Shown here piece after piece: positions 17,125 through 26,869 of a stretch of 64,000 nt of DNA. Location: contig NZ_VSKM01000006.1 in assembly GCF_008086175.1 (NCBI RefSeq), positions 62,001 to 126,000 on the forward strand, read 5' to 3'. The position numbers and the translations under genes were made by a program. The notes under the pieces were generated by a model that saw nothing but the letters and a program-made list of their open reading frames with translations, searched no databases and was not told where the DNA came from. Origin of the DNA: Bizionia saleffrena. Its GTDB lineage: Bacteria; Bacteroidota; Bacteroidia; Flavobacteriales; Flavobacteriaceae. Numbering within the stretch: the stretch's first letter is position 1; each line of letters starts with the position of its first letter.

Positions 17125-17523
17125 ATGAAAAAAATAATTTTAATTTTTGCCGTAGCATTGGCGTCACTAAGTTGTGAAAATAATTCTGAAGGTGTAATCA
17201 CAGAGGTGAGCCCTGAGGAAATTGATTTAATTCTAGACCTAGAAAAAGTGCAATTAATAGATGTAAGAACCGCTGAAGAATTTGATCTTGGACATATTAT
17301 TAATGCTCAAAATATCAATATTAATTCGGATTCTTTTGATGCGGATATCGAGTTGTTAGACAAAGAGCAACCGGTAGTGCTGTATTGTAAATCGGGGAAC
17401 AGAAGTGCAATGTGTGCTAAAAAAATGAAAGACGCGGGGTTTAAAAAAATATATGATTTAAAAGAAGGTTTTTCTAAATGGAAACACATCGATTTAAATA
17501 CAACTACTAATAAAAATATATAG
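17125..17523 (+). CDS. Rhodanese-like lipoprotein
   Basis: A 132-residue rhodanese with a lipoprotein signal: the hydrophobic stretch IILIFAVALASLSC ends in a lipobox cysteine near residue 17, so it should be anchored on the periplasmic face or in the outer membrane. The domain has QLIDVRTAEEFDLGHI and the active loop LYCKSGNRSAMCAKK with the catalytic Cys intact. It follows the cytoplasmic rhodanese and precedes the metal-efflux block. A role in sulfur trafficking or metal-thiol stress is possible but not shown. Confidence 0.88.
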   Translation: MKKIILIFAVALASLSCENNSEGVITEVSPEEIDLILDLEKVQLIDVRTAEEFDLGHIINAQNININSDSFDADIELLDKEQPVVLYCKSGNRSAMCAKKMKDAGFKKIYDLKEGFSKWKHIDLNTTTNKNI

Positions 17524-17576
17524 ACGTAATAGTTTTTTGCCTTATAACGAGGCTTTTTATTGATTATCTCTATTGA

Positions 17577-17624
17577 AATAATCGCTTAGTTTCGTGTTAA
17601 ACAAAATTAAGCGATTATTTTTTT
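17577..17624 (+). terminator. Terminator behind the rhodanese pair
   Basis: Perfect 12-base arms AATAATCGCTTA and TAAGCGATTATT, separated by 19 bases, are followed by a T-run. A weaker hairpin with T5 (GCCT...AGGC) lies just before it at 17539-17558. The T-run runs straight into the next promoter's -7 element. Confidence 0.7.
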
Positions 17625-17626
17625 TG

Positions 17627-17634
17627 TACATTTG
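17627..17634 (+). promoter_or_regulatory. -7 element of the metal-efflux block
   Basis: TACATTTG matches TAnnTTTG perfectly and lies 10 bases before the ATG at 17644. It covers the alternative TTG start at 17632, so the shorter start is chosen. Confidence 0.6.
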
Positions 17635-17643
17635 TTACTAACT

Positions 17644-18060
17644 ATGAAAAAAATAGGTCATAAAATATTCGCAACGATGCTGGCTTTTGTAGTGTTATTC
17701 TCTACATTGTCCTTTACTATCGATATGCATTTTTGTGGCGGCTCGTTAGTAGATACTGCTATTTTTCAAAAAGCAAAGACGTGCCAAATGTCAATGCAAA
17801 CAACGAGTAAAAATACTGAATGCTCTGCAGTAAAAAAGAATTGCTGTAACGATGAGCAATTGGTAGTGGATGGACAAGACGAATTGCATCAAAATAGCCA
17901 TCACATTTCATTCGGCCAACAACTGTTTGTAACCGCATTCGTTTATACGTATAGCTCTCTTTTTGAAACCATAAACAAAGAAGAAACTAATTATCAAGAT
18001 TACCGATCACCACTCGTCGTTCAAGAACTCTACAAGCTAGACGAGACTTACCTCATTTAA
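17644..18060 (+). CDS. HYC_CC_PP family protein
   Basis: A 138-residue exported protein. A hydrophobic N-terminal segment (IFATMLAFVVLFSTLSF) is followed by the family landmarks: DMHFCGG near residue 35, the paired cysteines in KKNCCND near 67, and the C-terminal YRSPLVVQEL. His, Cys and Met residues are scattered (CQMSMQ, HQNSHH), which suits metal binding. In Bacteroidota these proteins are commonly encoded next to CusA-type pumps, as here. A role as a periplasmic copper or silver binder is an inference from context. Confidence 0.85.
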   Translation: MKKIGHKIFATMLAFVVLFSTLSFTIDMHFCGGSLVDTAIFQKAKTCQMSMQTTSKNTECSAVKKNCCNDEQLVVDGQDELHQNSHHISFGQQLFVTAFVYTYSSLFETINKEETNYQDYRSPLVVQELYKLDETYLI

Positions 18061-18062
18061 TT

Positions 18063-18155
18063 TTTAAACAATAATCTATAGTATCCTGCGAAGTTATTTT
18101 GCGAGGAGAATATGCTGTATTCGGTGTTTTCTACACCTATGTTTCATTGTTTAAA
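18063..18155 (+). other. Possible structured RNA leader before the RND pump gene
   Basis: Perfect ten-base arms TTTAAACAAT (18063-18072) and ATTGTTTAAA (18146-18155) enclose 73 bases. Inside are two smaller hairpins: TCCTGCGAA against TTGCGAGGA with one bulged G, and GGTGT-TTTCT-ACACC. Drawn by hand this is a three-way junction ending 12 bases before the pump's ATG. The AT-rich closing stem could be coincidence. Confidence 0.35.
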
Positions 18156-18167
18156 TAAATAAATCAG

Positions 18168-21100
18168 ATGCTAAATAAAAGCATAAAATTTTTAATAGAA
18201 AATAAGCTGGTTGCCGTTTTATTACTCGTCCTTTTTATAGGTTGGGGAACTATAAACGCACCCTTTAATTGGGATACGGGCTTTCTGCCTAGTAATCCTG
18301 TCGCTGTAGATGCTATTCCCGATATTGGCGAAAACCAGCAGATTGTTTATACCGTATGGAACGGACAATCGCCTCAAGATATCGAGGATCAAATTACCTA
18401 TCCGTTAACAAGTGCGTTGTTAGGTATCCCGGGGGTAAAAACAGTGCGAAGTTCTTCGATGTTTGGGGCGTCTAGTATATATCTCATTTTTGAAGAAGAT
18501 ATAGAGTTTTACTGGAGCCGTAGTCGTATTCTAGAAAAGCTGAATTCCTTACCGAAGAACTTGTTACCTGAAGGCGTTAATCCAGCATTGGGGCCAGATG
18601 CAACAGGTTTAGGGCAGATCTTTTGGTATACGCTTGAAGGTCGCGATACCAAAGGAAATGTAACTGGTGGTTGGGATTTACACGAATTGCGTAGTATACA
18701 AGATTACTATGTAAAATTTGGGTTATCGTCGGCAAGTGGGGTGTCTGAGGTCGCGTCTATTGGCGGGTATACCCAAGAATATCAAATTGATGTGAACCCC
18801 GAATTAATGCGCCAGTATAACATTGGTTTAAATGCCGTGGTAAAAGCGGTCAAAGAAAGTAATAAAGAGATTGGCGCTCAAACATTAGAAATTAATAACG
18901 CCGAGTATTTAGTGCGGGGCTTAGGTTACGTAAAATCGATAGCCGATATAGAAAACACAGTAGTGACTTCCAAAGACTTTACTGCCATTACAGTAAAAGA
19001 TATCGCTAAAGTATCTTTAGGGCCCGCAGAGAGACGTGGGTTATTAGACAAAGAAGGAGCTGAGGTTGTTGGTGGGGTGGTTGTCGCTCGATACGGTGCG
19101 AATCCGTTGGAAGTGATTACCAATGTTAAAACCAAAATTAATGAGTTAAGTACAGGGTTGCCGTCTAAAGTTTTAAGCGACGGAAGAACATCGCAACTCA
19201 CAATTGTTCCTTTTTACGATCGTTCGGAATTGATTCAAGAAACGCTCGGTACACTAAATGAGGCGCTCGCTTTAGAAATTTTAATTACAGTACTTGTTAT
19301 TGTTATAATGGTGTTTAATTTAAGAGCTTCAGTTTTAATTTCAGGCTTATTGCCAGTCGCGATATTAATGGTTTTTATCGCTATGAAACTCTTTAATGTC
19401 GACGCGAATATTGTCGCATTGTCAGGAATTGCTATCGCCATTGGTACAATGGTGGACGTCGGTGTTATTTTATCTGAAAATATTATTAGGCATCTTGACG
19501 AGCATAAAGCCAAATCTGAGATAGCAGAAAATGCAGGGCAATCTGCACCTAAAAATCGTTCCATAAATCAGGTGGTATACAAAGCAACAACCGAAGTTTC
19601 TGGTGCAATTGTTACCGCGGTTATGACTACGATTATTAGTTTTATCCCTGTATTTACTATGATTGGGGCTGAAGGTAAGTTGTTTAGACCCTTAGCATTC
19701 ACAAAAACATTTGCACTAACAACCTCGTTAATTGTGGCGCTGTTTTTAATTCCGCCGTTCGCAGCATTCTTATTCCGTAAGAAAACGATGAAACGAACAA
19801 CGCGTTTTATTACTAATTATATACTGATTCTAATTGGTCTCATCGGCCTCTTTTATGGGTTTTGGCTCGGTCTTTTAGTGATTGCGTTTGCTGCTATTTC
19901 TATGTGCCGATTAATAGACTATTTGCCTTTTGGACCGCTGCCCAAAGCAGAAGGCCTCTTATCGGCCCTAGCGGTTGTGATTCTATTAACCGACTATTGG
20001 AGACCACTAGGGATTCATAATAATATTTTCTTTAATTTTATTTTTGTTAGTGTTATTTGCTTCGGATTATTGGGCGTTTTTATAGGATTTAGAACCTATT
20101 ATTCGCGCATTTTAAGATGGTGTTTAGATCATAAATTATTGTTTTTATCATTACCCTTAGGACTTGTTATTTTTGGTTTTTTAGTCTTCAAAAATACCGA
20201 AAAAGAGTTTATGCCCTCTTTAAATGAGGGGTCGTTTTTATTAATGCCAACGTCCTTACCGCATTCAGGAATTGAAGAAAATAAACGTGTCTTGCAGCAA
20301 TTGGATATGGCGGTCGCGAGTATACCTGAAATTGAAACAGTGGTTGGAAAAGCAGGGCGTACCGAATCGGCTTTAGATCCTGCGCCGTTATCGATGTATG
20401 AAAATATTATTCAATATAAATCGGAATATTTGTTGAATAGTGACGGCGACCCGCAACGCTTTCGAGTAAATAAAAAGGGTGAGTTTGTGTTAAAAAACGA
20501 TTCTGTTTTAGCTAAAACTGAAGCACATTCGTGGCAAATTTCCACATTAAATAAACAATTAATACCCGACGAAGATGGTGAGTATCTTAGAAACTGGCGA
20601 CCAGAAATAAATTCTCCTGACGATATTTGGAACGAAATTTCGAGAGTTACTAAATTACCGGGTGTTACGTCTGCACCTAAATTGCAACCTATAGAAACGC
20701 GTTTAATTATGTTGCAAACAGGAATGCGAGCGCCAATGGGAATTAAAGTAAAAGGACAAGATTTAAAAGAAATTGAAGCTTTTGGTGTGCAGTTAGAAAA
20801 TCTTTTAAAACAAGTAGAAGGGGTGAAAACCGAAGCTGTATTTGCCGATAGAATTGTAGGCAAGCCGTACTTGCTTATCGATATTAATCGCCAAAATATT
20901 GCACGCTACGGTATTAGCATTCAAGCCGTGCAGGAGGTGTTGCAGGTTGCTGTTGGCGGTAAGGTTTTAACGCAAACAGTAGAAGGTCGTGAACGTTACG
21001 GTATTCGTGTGCGGTATCCCCGAGAATTGCGTGCCAATCCTTCCGATTTGGAACAACTTTACATTCCTGTGGGAAACGGAAGTTCTGTGCCGTTAAGTGA

Positions 21101-21941
21101 ATTAGTAACTATTCGGTACGAGCAAGGGCCACAAATGATAAAAAGTGAAGATACCTTTTTAGTGGGGTATGTGCTATTCGATAAATTATCAAGTTTTGCC
21201 GAAATGACAGTGGTCGATAATGCGATAAATTTTATACAAGAAAAAATTGATGCTGGCGAATTAATCGTACCCAAAGGCATCAGTTATCAGTTTACTGGAA
21301 CCTACGAAAATCAAGTACGTGCCGAAAAAACGTTAGCGGTCGTTGTGCCATTAGCGTTAGCAATAATCTTTTTAATTCTTTATTTTCAATTTCGCTCTGT
21401 AGCCACATCATTAATGGTGTTTACTGGAATTGCGGTTGCATTTGCGGGTGGTTTTATTATGATTGGGTTATATAGTCAAGAGTGGTTTTTAAATATTACC
21501 ATTTTTGGGGAAAATTTACGCGACGTTTTTCAAATTCAAACCATTAATTTAAGTGTCGCTGTTTGGGTTGGATTTATAGCCTTGTTTGGTATTGCAACCG
21601 ATGATGGCGTGGTAATGGCGACTTATTTAACACAAACTTTCGAGCGTAATACACCAGAAACAAAAGCTGCTATTCGTGCATCTGTGTTAGAAGCAGGAGA
21701 GAAACGTATTCGTCCGTGTTTAATGACAACGGCAACCACCATATTAGCGTTGTTACCGGTATTAACGTCGACAGGGCGCGGTAGTGATATTATGATTCCG
21801 ATGGCAATTCCAAGTTTTGGCGGTATGTTAGTCGCTTTAATTACCTTATTTGTAGTGCCTGTTTTATTTAGTTGGAGAGCAGAGCGTAAGATAAAGGATA
21901 TAGCGCCAACAAAAATTCAAACTAATTCTCGCTTATCATAA
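18168..21941 (+). CDS. CusA/CzcA-type heavy-metal RND efflux permease
   Basis: A 1257-residue inner-membrane proton-driven pump, longer than E. coli CusA (about 1047) because of extra residues in the membrane and periplasmic loops. It has the N-terminal amphipathic start and first membrane helix (VAVLLLVLFIGWG), the RND block GENQQIVYTVWNGQSPQDIE, the proton-relay helix ALSGIAIAIGTMVDVGVILSEN with its Asp, and the matching GIATDDGVVMATYLTQTF. With the adaptor at 26859 and TolC at 21961 it should form a tripartite pump. Copper/silver as substrate is inferred from the neighbours. It directly precedes the TolC gene. Confidence 0.92.
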   Translation: MLNKSIKFLIENKLVAVLLLVLFIGWGTINAPFNWDTGFLPSNPVAVDAIPDIGENQQIVYTVWNGQSPQDIEDQITYPLTSALLGIPGVKTVRSSSMFGASSIYLIFEEDIEFYWSRSRILEKLNSLPKNLLPEGVNPALGPDATGLGQIFWYTLEGRDTKGNVTGGWDLHELRSIQDYYVKFGLSSASGVSEVASIGGYTQEYQIDVNPELMRQYNIGLNAVVKAVKESNKEIGAQTLEINNAEYLVRGLGYVKSIADIENTVVTSKDFTAITVKDIAKVSLGPAERRGLLDKEGAEVVGGVVVARYGANPLEVITNVKTKINELSTGLPSKVLSDGRTSQLTIVPFYDRSELIQETLGTLNEALALEILITVLVIVIMVFNLRASVLISGLLPVAILMVFIAMKLFNVDANIVALSGIAIAIGTMVDVGVILSENIIRHLDEHKAKSEIAENAGQSAPKNRSINQVVYKATTEVSGAIVTAVMTTIISFIPVFTMIGAEGKLFRPLAFTKTFALTTSLIVALFLIPPFAAFLFRKKTMKRTTRFITNYILILIGLIGLFYGFWLGLLVIAFAAISMCRLIDYLPFGPLPKAEGLLSALAVVILLTDYWRPLGIHNNIFFNFIFVSVICFGLLGVFIGFRTYYSRILRWCLDHKLLFLSLPLGLVIFGFLVFKNTEKEFMPSLNEGSFLLMPTSLPHSGIEENKRVLQQLDMAVASIPEIETVVGKAGRTESALDPAPLSMYENIIQYKSEYLLNSDGDPQRFRVNKKGEFVLKNDSVLAKTEAHSWQISTLNKQLIPDEDGEYLRNWRPEINSPDDIWNEISRVTKLPGVTSAPKLQPIETRLIMLQTGMRAPMGIKVKGQDLKEIEAFGVQLENLLKQVEGVKTEAVFADRIVGKPYLLIDINRQNIARYGISIQAVQEVLQVAVGGKVLTQTVEGRERYGIRVRYPRELRANPSDLEQLYIPVGNGSSVPLSELVTIRYEQGPQMIKSEDTFLVGYVLFDKLSSFAEMTVVDNAINFIQEKIDAGELIVPKGISYQFTGTYENQVRAEKTLAVVVPLALAIIFLILYFQFRSVATSLMVFTGIAVAFAGGFIMIGLYSQEWFLNITIFGENLRDVFQIQTINLSVAVWVGFIALFGIATDDGVVMATYLTQTFERNTPETKAAIRASVLEAGEKRIRPCLMTTATTILALLPVLTSTGRGSDIMIPMAIPSFGGMLVALITLFVVPVLFSWRAERKIKDIAPTKIQTNSRLS

Positions 21942-21960
21942 TCGTTTAAAACCTATACAA

Positions 21961-23229
21961 ATGAATTCAAATAAATACAAACAAACGGCGAAGCGCATTG
22001 GTTTTAAGACTTTTAAAATGATGGTATTTTGTGCTTTGTTTTTCGGATTTCAAAATGCAGTATTCTCACAAGAATTGGGTAGTTTAATAAAAGAAGGGTT
22101 GCATAATAATCCGGAGGTTCAAAAATTCGAATTGCAGTACCGTATTGCTTCAGAAAAGGTAAATGAAGTCAATACAATCCCTAATACGGAATTTGGCGCA
22201 GGGTATTTTGTAAGTGAACCCGAAACCAGAACGGGCCCACAGAAATTTAAATTGTCGGTAAAACAAATGATACCGTGGTTTGGAACGCTTACGGCACGAG
22301 AGAATTATGTTAGCGCTTTAGCCGAAGCTAAATATCAAGACATCGCCATCTTAAAACGACAATTGGCAGCTTCCATTTCGAATGCCTATTACGTGTTATA
22401 TCAAAATAAAGAAACACAATTGGTGTTTGAAGAGACGATTCAGCTTTTAAAAACTTACGAAAAGTTGGCGTTAACCGGTATTGAATCGGGAAAAGCATCG
22501 GTGGTAGATGTGCTGCGCCTACAAGTGCGACAAAATGAATTAGAGCAAGAGTTGCATGTCCTTCAAATTAATTATTTATCAGAGCAAAGTGTGTTGAATC
22601 TTCAGTTAAATAGAGGTAAAAATACGCCGATAACTATTGAAACGACTTTCGAAATCCCTGAGAATGAGTTGGTGTTTAATAGTGAGAACTTACAAGTGCA
22701 CCCAGAGCTAATCAAATATGATAAATTGTATGAATCGGTGAGTCAGTTAGAGCTCCTAAATCAGAAGGAAAAAGCGCCCGCAATAGGTTTTGGGTTAGAT
22801 TATATAAACGTGTCCAAAAATCCAGATATGACGTTTGCCGATAACGGTAAAGACATTATTATGCCAATGGTAACCGTGTCTATTCCCATTTTTAATAAAA
22901 AGTTTGGATCTGTAACGAAGCAAAACCAATGGGAACAAGAGCGCATAGAATTTGAGAAAACCAATAAATTTAATACATTACAGACGGTTTTGGATAAAGC
23001 TATAAAACAAAAAAATGTAGCGCGTGTTCGTTATACTATGCTTTTAAAAAACAGCAATCAAACTAAAAAAGCAGAAACGATTTTATTAAAAACTTACGAG
23101 ACGGGAACGTTAGATTTTACTGCGGTTTTAGAGGTTCAGGAATTGCTGTTAAAATTTCAAACCAATACCATTGAAAGCATCAAAAATTACTGTGTACAAG
23201 CGTCAATTATTAACTATCTAACACAATAG
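21961..23229 (+). CDS. TolC-family outer-membrane efflux channel
   Basis: A 422-residue protein with a signal peptide (hydrophobic FKMMVFCALFFGF, cleavage near NAVFSQ) and two long helical coiled repeats typical of outer-membrane efflux proteins: one around residues 50-210, the second around 240-415. It starts 19 bases after the RND stop and supplies the exit duct of the metal pump. It is shorter than E. coli CusC, as usual for Bacteroidota. It is followed three bases later by the HMA-AraC gene. Confidence 0.9.
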   Translation: MNSNKYKQTAKRIGFKTFKMMVFCALFFGFQNAVFSQELGSLIKEGLHNNPEVQKFELQYRIASEKVNEVNTIPNTEFGAGYFVSEPETRTGPQKFKLSVKQMIPWFGTLTARENYVSALAEAKYQDIAILKRQLAASISNAYYVLYQNKETQLVFEETIQLLKTYEKLALTGIESGKASVVDVLRLQVRQNELEQELHVLQINYLSEQSVLNLQLNRGKNTPITIETTFEIPENELVFNSENLQVHPELIKYDKLYESVSQLELLNQKEKAPAIGFGLDYINVSKNPDMTFADNGKDIIMPMVTVSIPIFNKKFGSVTKQNQWEQERIEFEKTNKFNTLQTVLDKAIKQKNVARVRYTMLLKNSNQTKKAETILLKTYETGTLDFTAVLEVQELLLKFQTNTIESIKNYCVQASIINYLTQ

Positions 23230-23232
23230 AAA

Positions 23233-23802
23233 ATGCACGAAATTTATACGATTAAAAATATGGTTTGTGATCGGTGTATTGCTTCGGTGTTAACTATTTT
23301 CGAGGGTGAAGGATTTACCGTAGAGTCTATCGAATTAGGTCAGGTTAATGTGGTTAAAACTGAAAAGAGTAATCAAGAATGTAATTTAGAATCACTAAGC
23401 ATTCAACTTAAAAAGAATGGTTTCGAAATCATAAAAAATGACAAAGACACCCTTGTTGAAAAACTTAAAATTGAACTTATAAATGCTATTGAAGCAGGAC
23501 GAACCGAACAATTGTCTCAAGATCTTGCTTTGCGTTTTGGTAAAAGTTACTCGGTATTAAGTAAATTATTTAGTAAAACTGAAGGGGTAACTTTAGAAAA
23601 ATACAGTATTCAGCTTAAAATTGAAAAAGTAAAGGAACTCATTCAATTGGGGCAACTTAATTTTTCTGAAATCGCGTATTCACTAAATTACAAAACAAGC
23701 AGTCATTTGGCGCGACAATTTAAAATGGTTACTGGAGTATCGATGACAGAATATAAAAATGCTAAAGAATGGAACCGAAAAACCATAGACAAAATTATAT
23801 AA
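23233..23802 (+). CDS. AraC-type regulator with N-terminal heavy-metal-associated domain
   Basis: A 189-residue two-part protein. Residues 1-70 resemble an HMA ferredoxin-like domain, with the metal-binding pair in IKNMVCDRCIASV. Residues 75-185 form an AraC helix-turn-helix region, with LNFSEIAYSLNYKTSSHLARQFKMVTG as the second motif. It lacks the usual sugar-binding domain. A metal-sensing activator of the surrounding efflux genes is the natural inference: Cu(I) bound by the CxxC could alter DNA binding. It is spaced three bases from the TolC gene, so it is in that operon. Confidence 0.82.
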   Translation: MHEIYTIKNMVCDRCIASVLTIFEGEGFTVESIELGQVNVVKTEKSNQECNLESLSIQLKKNGFEIIKNDKDTLVEKLKIELINAIEAGRTEQLSQDLALRFGKSYSVLSKLFSKTEGVTLEKYSIQLKIEKVKELIQLGQLNFSEIAYSLNYKTSSHLARQFKMVTGVSMTEYKNAKEWNRKTIDKII

Positions 23803-23878
23803 ATAAGTAACCGAATTGTGAAAACTAAAATGCGTATTTAGCTTTATATTTACGGGCATAGTATTAAAAAAGAGACTA

Positions 23879-26383
23879 ATGGAACAAATATATAAAATAA
23901 AAGGAATGACGTGCAATGGTTGTCGCGGTCATGTCGAAAAAACGCTTTCGCAAGTGAGCGGTGTTCTTTCTGCACGTGTAGATTTGGACGCTGCCGAAGC
24001 AACAATAGAATCAGAAGACGGCATCGCTATGTCAGTTTTAAAAGATGCTTTGGAAAATGATGGCGGTCGCTACCAGATTTATAATCAGGAAGAATCTATT
24101 CCCGAATCCAAACCTAAAGAAGAACCAAAAGGTCAGGGGACAGGTGTTTTTTATTGCCCGATGCATTGCGAAGGCGATAAAGAATACGACGCGCCGGGAG
24201 ATTGCCCAGTCTGTGGAATGGATTTAGTAGAAGAGCAAAACCTAAAGGCCATTCAATCTGAAAAATGGACGTGCCCAATGCATCCCGAAGTTGTAAAAGA
24301 TGAATCTGGTGATTGCCCAATCTGCGGAATGGATCTCGTCCCTTTGAAACCCTCATTATCGGCCGAAGAAAAGACGTATAAAAAGCTGATGCACAAATTT
24401 TGGTTATCATTAGGGTTTACATTGCCCATTTTTATAATTGCAATGAGCGAGATGATTCCTAACAATCCATTGTATTCTATTTTAGATCAGAAGTATTGGA
24501 ACTGGGTGCAATTAGGACTGTCTATTCCTGTGGTTTTTTATGCGACGTGGATGTTTTTTGAACGCGCTTATAGAAGTATAAAAACGTGGAATCTTAATAT
24601 GTTTACCCTTATCGGTATTGGCGCTGGGGTGGCTTGGTTATTTAGTGTCTTCGGATTGTTTTTTCCAGATTTCTTTCCAGCTCAGTTTAAAACCGAAATG
24701 GGAGCTGTTCACGTGTATTTTGAAGCGGCCACGGTTATTTTAACCTTAGTGTTAATGGGGCAAGTTTTAGAAGCGCGAGCACACAGTAAAACTAACGACG
24801 CAGTAAAAGAATTATTAAAATTAGCACCCAATAAAGCACTTCGTGTTGTAAATGGCGACACCGAAGAAGTAGCGATCGATAGCATTAAAAAGGGTGATAT
24901 ATTAAAAGTAAAACCAGGCGATAAAATCCCTGTCGATGGTATTATTACTGAAGGACAAAGTACTATCGATGAATCTATGATAACTGGAGAACCAATGCCA
25001 GTAAGTAAAGCGGTTAGTGATACGGTGAGTAGTGGCACCATTAACGGGAATCAGTCCTTTTTAATGCGCGCAGAAAAAGTAGGTTCTGAAACCTTACTAT
25101 CGCAAATAGTGAAAATGGTAAACGATGCCAGCCGAAGTCGTGCGCCTATCCAAAAGTTAGCCGACACGGTTTCTGGCTATTTTGTACCGACCGTAGTTGC
25201 AATTTCTCTACTAACTTTTGCCGCTTGGGCAATTTGGGGACCAGAACCCGCTTATGTTTTTGCGTTAGTTAATGCCATTGCGGTATTAATTATTGCATGC
25301 CCGTGTGCTTTAGGTCTGGCAACGCCTATGTCGATAATGGTTGGGGTTGGTAAAGGTGCTCAAAATGGTGTACTAATAAAAAATGCCGAATCCTTAGAGT
25401 TAATGGACAAGGTAAATGTGTTGATTATAGACAAAACAGGAACCATTACCGAAGGGAAGCCAACGGTTGAGGAAATTGGTGTTTTTAATGCTGAAAATAC
25501 TGAGTATTCTGAAGTTGAGGTACTTCAGTTTATAGCGTCTTTAAATAGTTCTAGCGAGCACCCGCTTGGTGAAGCGACAGTAACTTATGGTAAGGAGAAA
25601 GGCGTAGAAATATTAGATGTCAAACAGTTTATTGCGGTGACAGGAAAAGGTGTGGAAGGAACTGTCAATGATTTAAAAGTGGCTTTAGGGAACGCTAAAA
25701 TGATGGATTATGCTAAGGCAACTATCAATAAGGAAATGACCAAAACGGTTACAGCGCTTCAAGAGCAAGGAAAAACGGTGTCCTATTTATCGGTAAATGA
25801 AAAAGTAGTAGGTTATGTTGTAATTAGCGATAAAATTAAAGCGACAAGTGCCAAAGCTATTCAAGAATTACAAGCGAAAGGTATCGCGGTGATTATGTTA
25901 ACGGGTGATAACGAAAATACAGCGAAGGCAGTTGCAGAAACGTTGCAATTATCGAGTTATAAGGCCGGAATGTTACCGGAAAATAAATTAGAAGAAGTTC
26001 GGAAACTTCAAGAGCAAGGTGAAATTGTAGCGATGGCAGGCGATGGTATTAACGATGCGCCAGCATTAGCAAAAAGTAATGTGGGCATCGCAATGGGTAC
26101 AGGGACCGATGTGGCTATAGAAAGCGCAATGATTACTTTAGTAAAAGGCGATTTGCAGGGCATAGTGAAAGCGAGACACTTAAGCGATGCGGTAATGAAA
26201 AATATTAAACAAAACCTGTTTTTTGCTTTAATTTATAACACGTTGGGAGTCCCTATAGCAGCAGGACTTTTATATCCGTTTTTCGGCATATTATTGTCAC
26301 CAATGATAGCAGCATTAGCAATGAGCTTTAGTTCGGTGTCTGTTATTACAAATGCGTTGCGATTAAAATCAATAAAAATCTAA
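23879..26383 (+). CDS. P1B-type copper/silver-translocating ATPase
   Basis: An 834-residue P-type ATPase. It opens with an HMA domain (KGMTCNGCRGHVEK). Two heavy-metal-binding zinc-ribbon-like modules follow, each with C-P-M-H and CP.CGMDL, near residues 92-118 and 130-156. The core has TGEPMPVSK near residue 366, the transport motif ACPCALGLATP near 471, the phosphorylation site DKTGTITEGKP near 517, SEHPLGEA, and GDGINDAPAL near 720. CPC indicates Cu(I)/Ag(I) export across the inner membrane. A TATATTTA element at 23845-23852 may give it its own promoter. Confidence 0.92.
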   Translation: MEQIYKIKGMTCNGCRGHVEKTLSQVSGVLSARVDLDAAEATIESEDGIAMSVLKDALENDGGRYQIYNQEESIPESKPKEEPKGQGTGVFYCPMHCEGDKEYDAPGDCPVCGMDLVEEQNLKAIQSEKWTCPMHPEVVKDESGDCPICGMDLVPLKPSLSAEEKTYKKLMHKFWLSLGFTLPIFIIAMSEMIPNNPLYSILDQKYWNWVQLGLSIPVVFYATWMFFERAYRSIKTWNLNMFTLIGIGAGVAWLFSVFGLFFPDFFPAQFKTEMGAVHVYFEAATVILTLVLMGQVLEARAHSKTNDAVKELLKLAPNKALRVVNGDTEEVAIDSIKKGDILKVKPGDKIPVDGIITEGQSTIDESMITGEPMPVSKAVSDTVSSGTINGNQSFLMRAEKVGSETLLSQIVKMVNDASRSRAPIQKLADTVSGYFVPTVVAISLLTFAAWAIWGPEPAYVFALVNAIAVLIIACPCALGLATPMSIMVGVGKGAQNGVLIKNAESLELMDKVNVLIIDKTGTITEGKPTVEEIGVFNAENTEYSEVEVLQFIASLNSSSEHPLGEATVTYGKEKGVEILDVKQFIAVTGKGVEGTVNDLKVALGNAKMMDYAKATINKEMTKTVTALQEQGKTVSYLSVNEKVVGYVVISDKIKATSAKAIQELQAKGIAVIMLTGDNENTAKAVAETLQLSSYKAGMLPENKLEEVRKLQEQGEIVAMAGDGINDAPALAKSNVGIAMGTGTDVAIESAMITLVKGDLQGIVKARHLSDAVMKNIKQNLFFALIYNTLGVPIAAGLLYPFFGILLSPMIAALAMSFSSVSVITNALRLKSIKI

Positions 26384-26395
26384 AACCAATCAATT

Positions 26396-26869
26396 ATGGA
26401 AAATTCAAAAAAAAGTAATAAGTATACCAAATTCTTTTTAATGTTAGGCGCTTCTTTTGTGGCGATGTATGTTACTATGTATCTTAATACATACGCGATA
26501 GACCACGTTTATTTTAGCTTAACGCGTTTTTACATGACCTGTTTGGGTATCTCGGCAATGGCGGTGATTATGTTGCTATTTATGCTGGGTATGTACCAAA
26601 ATAAAAAGAAGAACATCGCTATTATATTAGGGAGTGTGCTCTTGTTTATGGGCGCCTTAGGATTAGTGCGTGCTCAAAAACCTATTATAGGCGATGTGTT
26701 ATGGCTTCGCGCAATGATACCACACCATTCCATTGCGATATTAACTAGTGAAAGAGCAGATATAAAAGATCCGGAAGTAAAAGAATTAGCTAATGCTATA
26801 ATTGCAGCACAACGCAAAGAAATTGGTGAGATGAAGGCGATGATAAAACGATTAGAAAATGAAAAATAA
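26396..26869 (+). CDS. Membrane protein with DUF305-type His-rich end
   Basis: A 157-residue protein with three membrane segments (about residues 12-30, 40-62 and 72-92). A C-terminal part resembling DUF305 follows: MIPHHSIAILTSERADIKDPEVKELA. The paired His after MIP and the helical run are the family's metal-binding signature. DUF305 proteins commonly occur in copper and silver resistance clusters, which fits here. It follows the ATPase by 12 bases and overlaps the start of the adaptor gene by 11. Confidence 0.82.
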   Translation: MENSKKSNKYTKFFLMLGASFVAMYVTMYLNTYAIDHVYFSLTRFYMTCLGISAMAVIMLLFMLGMYQNKKKNIAIILGSVLLFMGALGLVRAQKPIIGDVLWLRAMIPHHSIAILTSERADIKDPEVKELANAIIAAQRKEIGEMKAMIKRLENEK

